A DNA stretch of 7,644 nt, from contig DYQV01000115.1 of NCBI GenBank assembly GCA_020719105.1, positions 1 through 7,644 of the forward strand. The letters run 5' to 3'. Positions 6,516 to 7,644 of this stretch are shown one piece after another. The position numbers and the translations under genes were made by a program. The stretch's first letter is position 1. Every line of letters begins with the position of its first letter. This DNA is from Rikenella microfusus (GTDB taxonomy: Bacteria > Bacteroidota > Bacteroidia > Bacteroidales > SZUA-534). The notes beneath the pieces were generated by a model. That model did not search any database and was not told the DNA's origin. It saw only the letters and a list, made by a program, of their open reading frames with translations.

Positions 6516-7463
6516 TTACACCTTGAAACGATATAAAAACAGAGCTCCCACCAAAGCCGGCATTGCTAAATTAATAATCCAAAGCAATACACTTGCAGCT
6601 ATAATTGCTGATGAAAGTGGCGATAAGGTTCCTATTACTAAGACGGCAACAGAACCCCTGACTCCTAATTCAGCCATGGCAAAAGTTGGAATAAAAGTCA
6701 TTATAAAATATACTTGACTAATCGCCATTATTGCTGTAGTATAATTTAATTGAACCCCGAAAAAGTTCAATAACAGATAGAATTGGAATGTAAAAACTAA
6801 ATATCGTAGCGCACTGAATCCAAGATATTTTAATAAATCGGAGCCTGAGTATATGAGTAAGAAGTTGAAAAATTGTTGATTCTTTTGAAACCATGGAATC
6901 ATTAGAGTTTTCTTGGCCAGTTTTTTAATATTAAAAAAAAGCAACAATCCAACAACGACCGCTATTACTGATAAAGCCAATAATAATGGTTCACTGGATT
7001 TATTGAAAACAGAGAAGTTTTGAATGAAAAAAGGAAAAAATAACACTCCTGCAACTAACGTTACCAATGTTTGAGCAAAATTTCCAACAAGAGATGCAAA
7101 AACACCCTGCATCCGAGCACTTTTTTGTAGAATTAAAATACGCCCCCCAAATTCGCCAATGCGGTTAGGGGTGAAAATTGAAACTGAAATTCCAGATAGA
7201 ACGGATTTCAGCGCATCGGAAAATGAAATAAGCTGAACCGGAATTAAAAGCTGCCTCCATTTAAAGGATTCAATAAACCAATTAACAAAAACTAATGCAA
7301 AAACTACTACTAAACTGGTATATGAAAAGCTAGTTAATTTATTTTGCTCAAAAGCAAATACACCACTTTGGTATTCATTCCAAAGCCGGTATCCAATAAA
7401 ATAAATACTTCCTGCAATGATCCCAATTTTTAATATTCTGAACAATTTATTTTTCCAATCCAT
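6516..7463 (-). CDS. UPF0104 / lysylphosphatidylglycerol synthase TM-region family membrane protein
   Basis: This 315-residue integral inner-membrane protein has hydrophobic stretches at roughly residues 10-24, 48-64, 84-98, 122-145, 158-178, 218-236, 243-262, 270-296 and 298-311. The family signature TPNRIGEFGGR (98-108) and the second conserved loop PTFAMAELGVRGS (259-271) place it in the UPF0104 family. This is the membrane part that bacterial MprF-type lysylphosphatidylglycerol synthases share with stand-alone proteins. There is no C-terminal aminoacyl-transferase domain, so lipid lysinylation is not expected; a role in lipid or polyprenyl-linked envelope chemistry or transport is a family-level guess. 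The ATG at 7463 is preferred over an in-frame TTG at 7493 because TATCTTTG, a promoter-like box, lies between them and the charged start MDWKNKLF suits a membrane protein. elbB follows on the same strand after 136 bp and may have its own promoter. Family call is strong, function unknown. Confidence 0.9.
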   Translation of the reverse strand: MDWKNKLFRILKIGIIAGSIYFIGYRLWNEYQSGVFAFEQNKLTSFSYTSLVVVFALVFVNWFIESFKWRQLLIPVQLISFSDALKSVLSGISVSIFTPNRIGEFGGRILILQKSARMQGVFASLVGNFAQTLVTLVAGVLFFPFFIQNFSVFNKSSEPLLLALSVIAVVVGLLLFFNIKKLAKKTLMIPWFQKNQQFFNFLLIYSGSDLLKYLGFSALRYLVFTFQFYLLLNFFGVQLNYTTAIMAISQVYFIMTFIPTFAMAELGVRGSVAVLVIGTLSPLSSAIIAASVLLWIINLAMPALVGALFLYRFKV

Positions 7464-7468
7464 ACCAG

Positions 7469-7476
7469 CAAAGATA
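7469..7476 (-). promoter_or_regulatory. Putative -7 element of the UPF0104 gene
   Basis: TATCTTTG on the minus strand matches TAnnTTTG exactly and ends five bases (CTGGT) before the ATG at 7463. The nearest upstream TTG (7493-7491) is only 14 bases away, shorter than the published spacing, so a -33 element is not clear. A start site a few bases downstream would give a leaderless or nearly leaderless mRNA. Confidence 0.45.
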
Positions 7477-7644
7477 ACAGACAATTTTATCAATTTAGTT
7501 TAGTAACCGTTTCTAATTATGTTGATTCTGGAAGTTAGGACTTGAATACTTACTAATTACCTACGGATTTATTGTAAATCTTCTGCTTCATTAAAAATCA
7601 GTTCAATTAACCCGCTTTATTCATACCTGAGCATTGCGAAAGGT

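Noticed and set aside
7494..7644. End or start of a further gene at the right edge
   Set aside because: All six frames are interrupted by stops within a short distance; a minus-strand gene could end near 7616-7625, but too few codons are present to support one.

Overview
The window looks like ordinary chromosomal sequence from a member of the Bacteroidota. The evidence is the AT-rich composition, few Shine-Dalgarno sites, two exact matches to the Bacteroidota -7 promoter element TAnnTTTG placed just before start codons, a long secreted TPR protein, and the style of the PPK1 and ElbB proteins. A more precise placement (Bacteroidales or Marinilabiliales-like) would be a guess.

Layout. One gene lies on the + strand (107-2101). 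It encodes an exported TPR-repeat protein and is preceded by a nested palindrome at the left edge. It converges on a run of five genes, all on the minus strand. In transcription order these are a UPF0104/lysylphosphatidylglycerol-synthase-type membrane protein (7463-6516), elbB (6379-5720), sixA (5703-5212), ppk1 (5123-3051) and a short ppx/gppA-family gene (3044-2142). The elbB-sixA gap is 16 bp. The ppk1-ppx gap is 6 bp, with the ppx ribosome binding site inside the end of ppk1. The sixA-ppk1 gap is 88 bp and contains a plausible promoter.

How the genes fit together. ppk1 and ppx form a polyphosphate synthesis and degradation pair in the same order as the enterobacterial ppk-ppx operon. sixA, directly upstream, encodes a phosphohistidine phosphatase. 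Since PPK1 works through a phosphohistidine intermediate, a functional link is conceivable but not shown by the sequence. ElbB is a DJ-1/PfpI-like protein probably cotranscribed with sixA. No biochemical link of the TPR protein or the UPF0104 protein to the polyphosphate genes can be seen.

Non-coding parts. The right edge (7494-7644) shows no convincing gene on either strand. The spacer 6380-6515 holds one imperfect inverted repeat and nothing else convincing. The convergent spacer 2102-2141 shows no clear terminator. I see no tRNA, rRNA, CRISPR array, insertion sequence or phage gene. Apart from the points listed as findings, this is a normal housekeeping region, and I do not see a clearly novel system in it.
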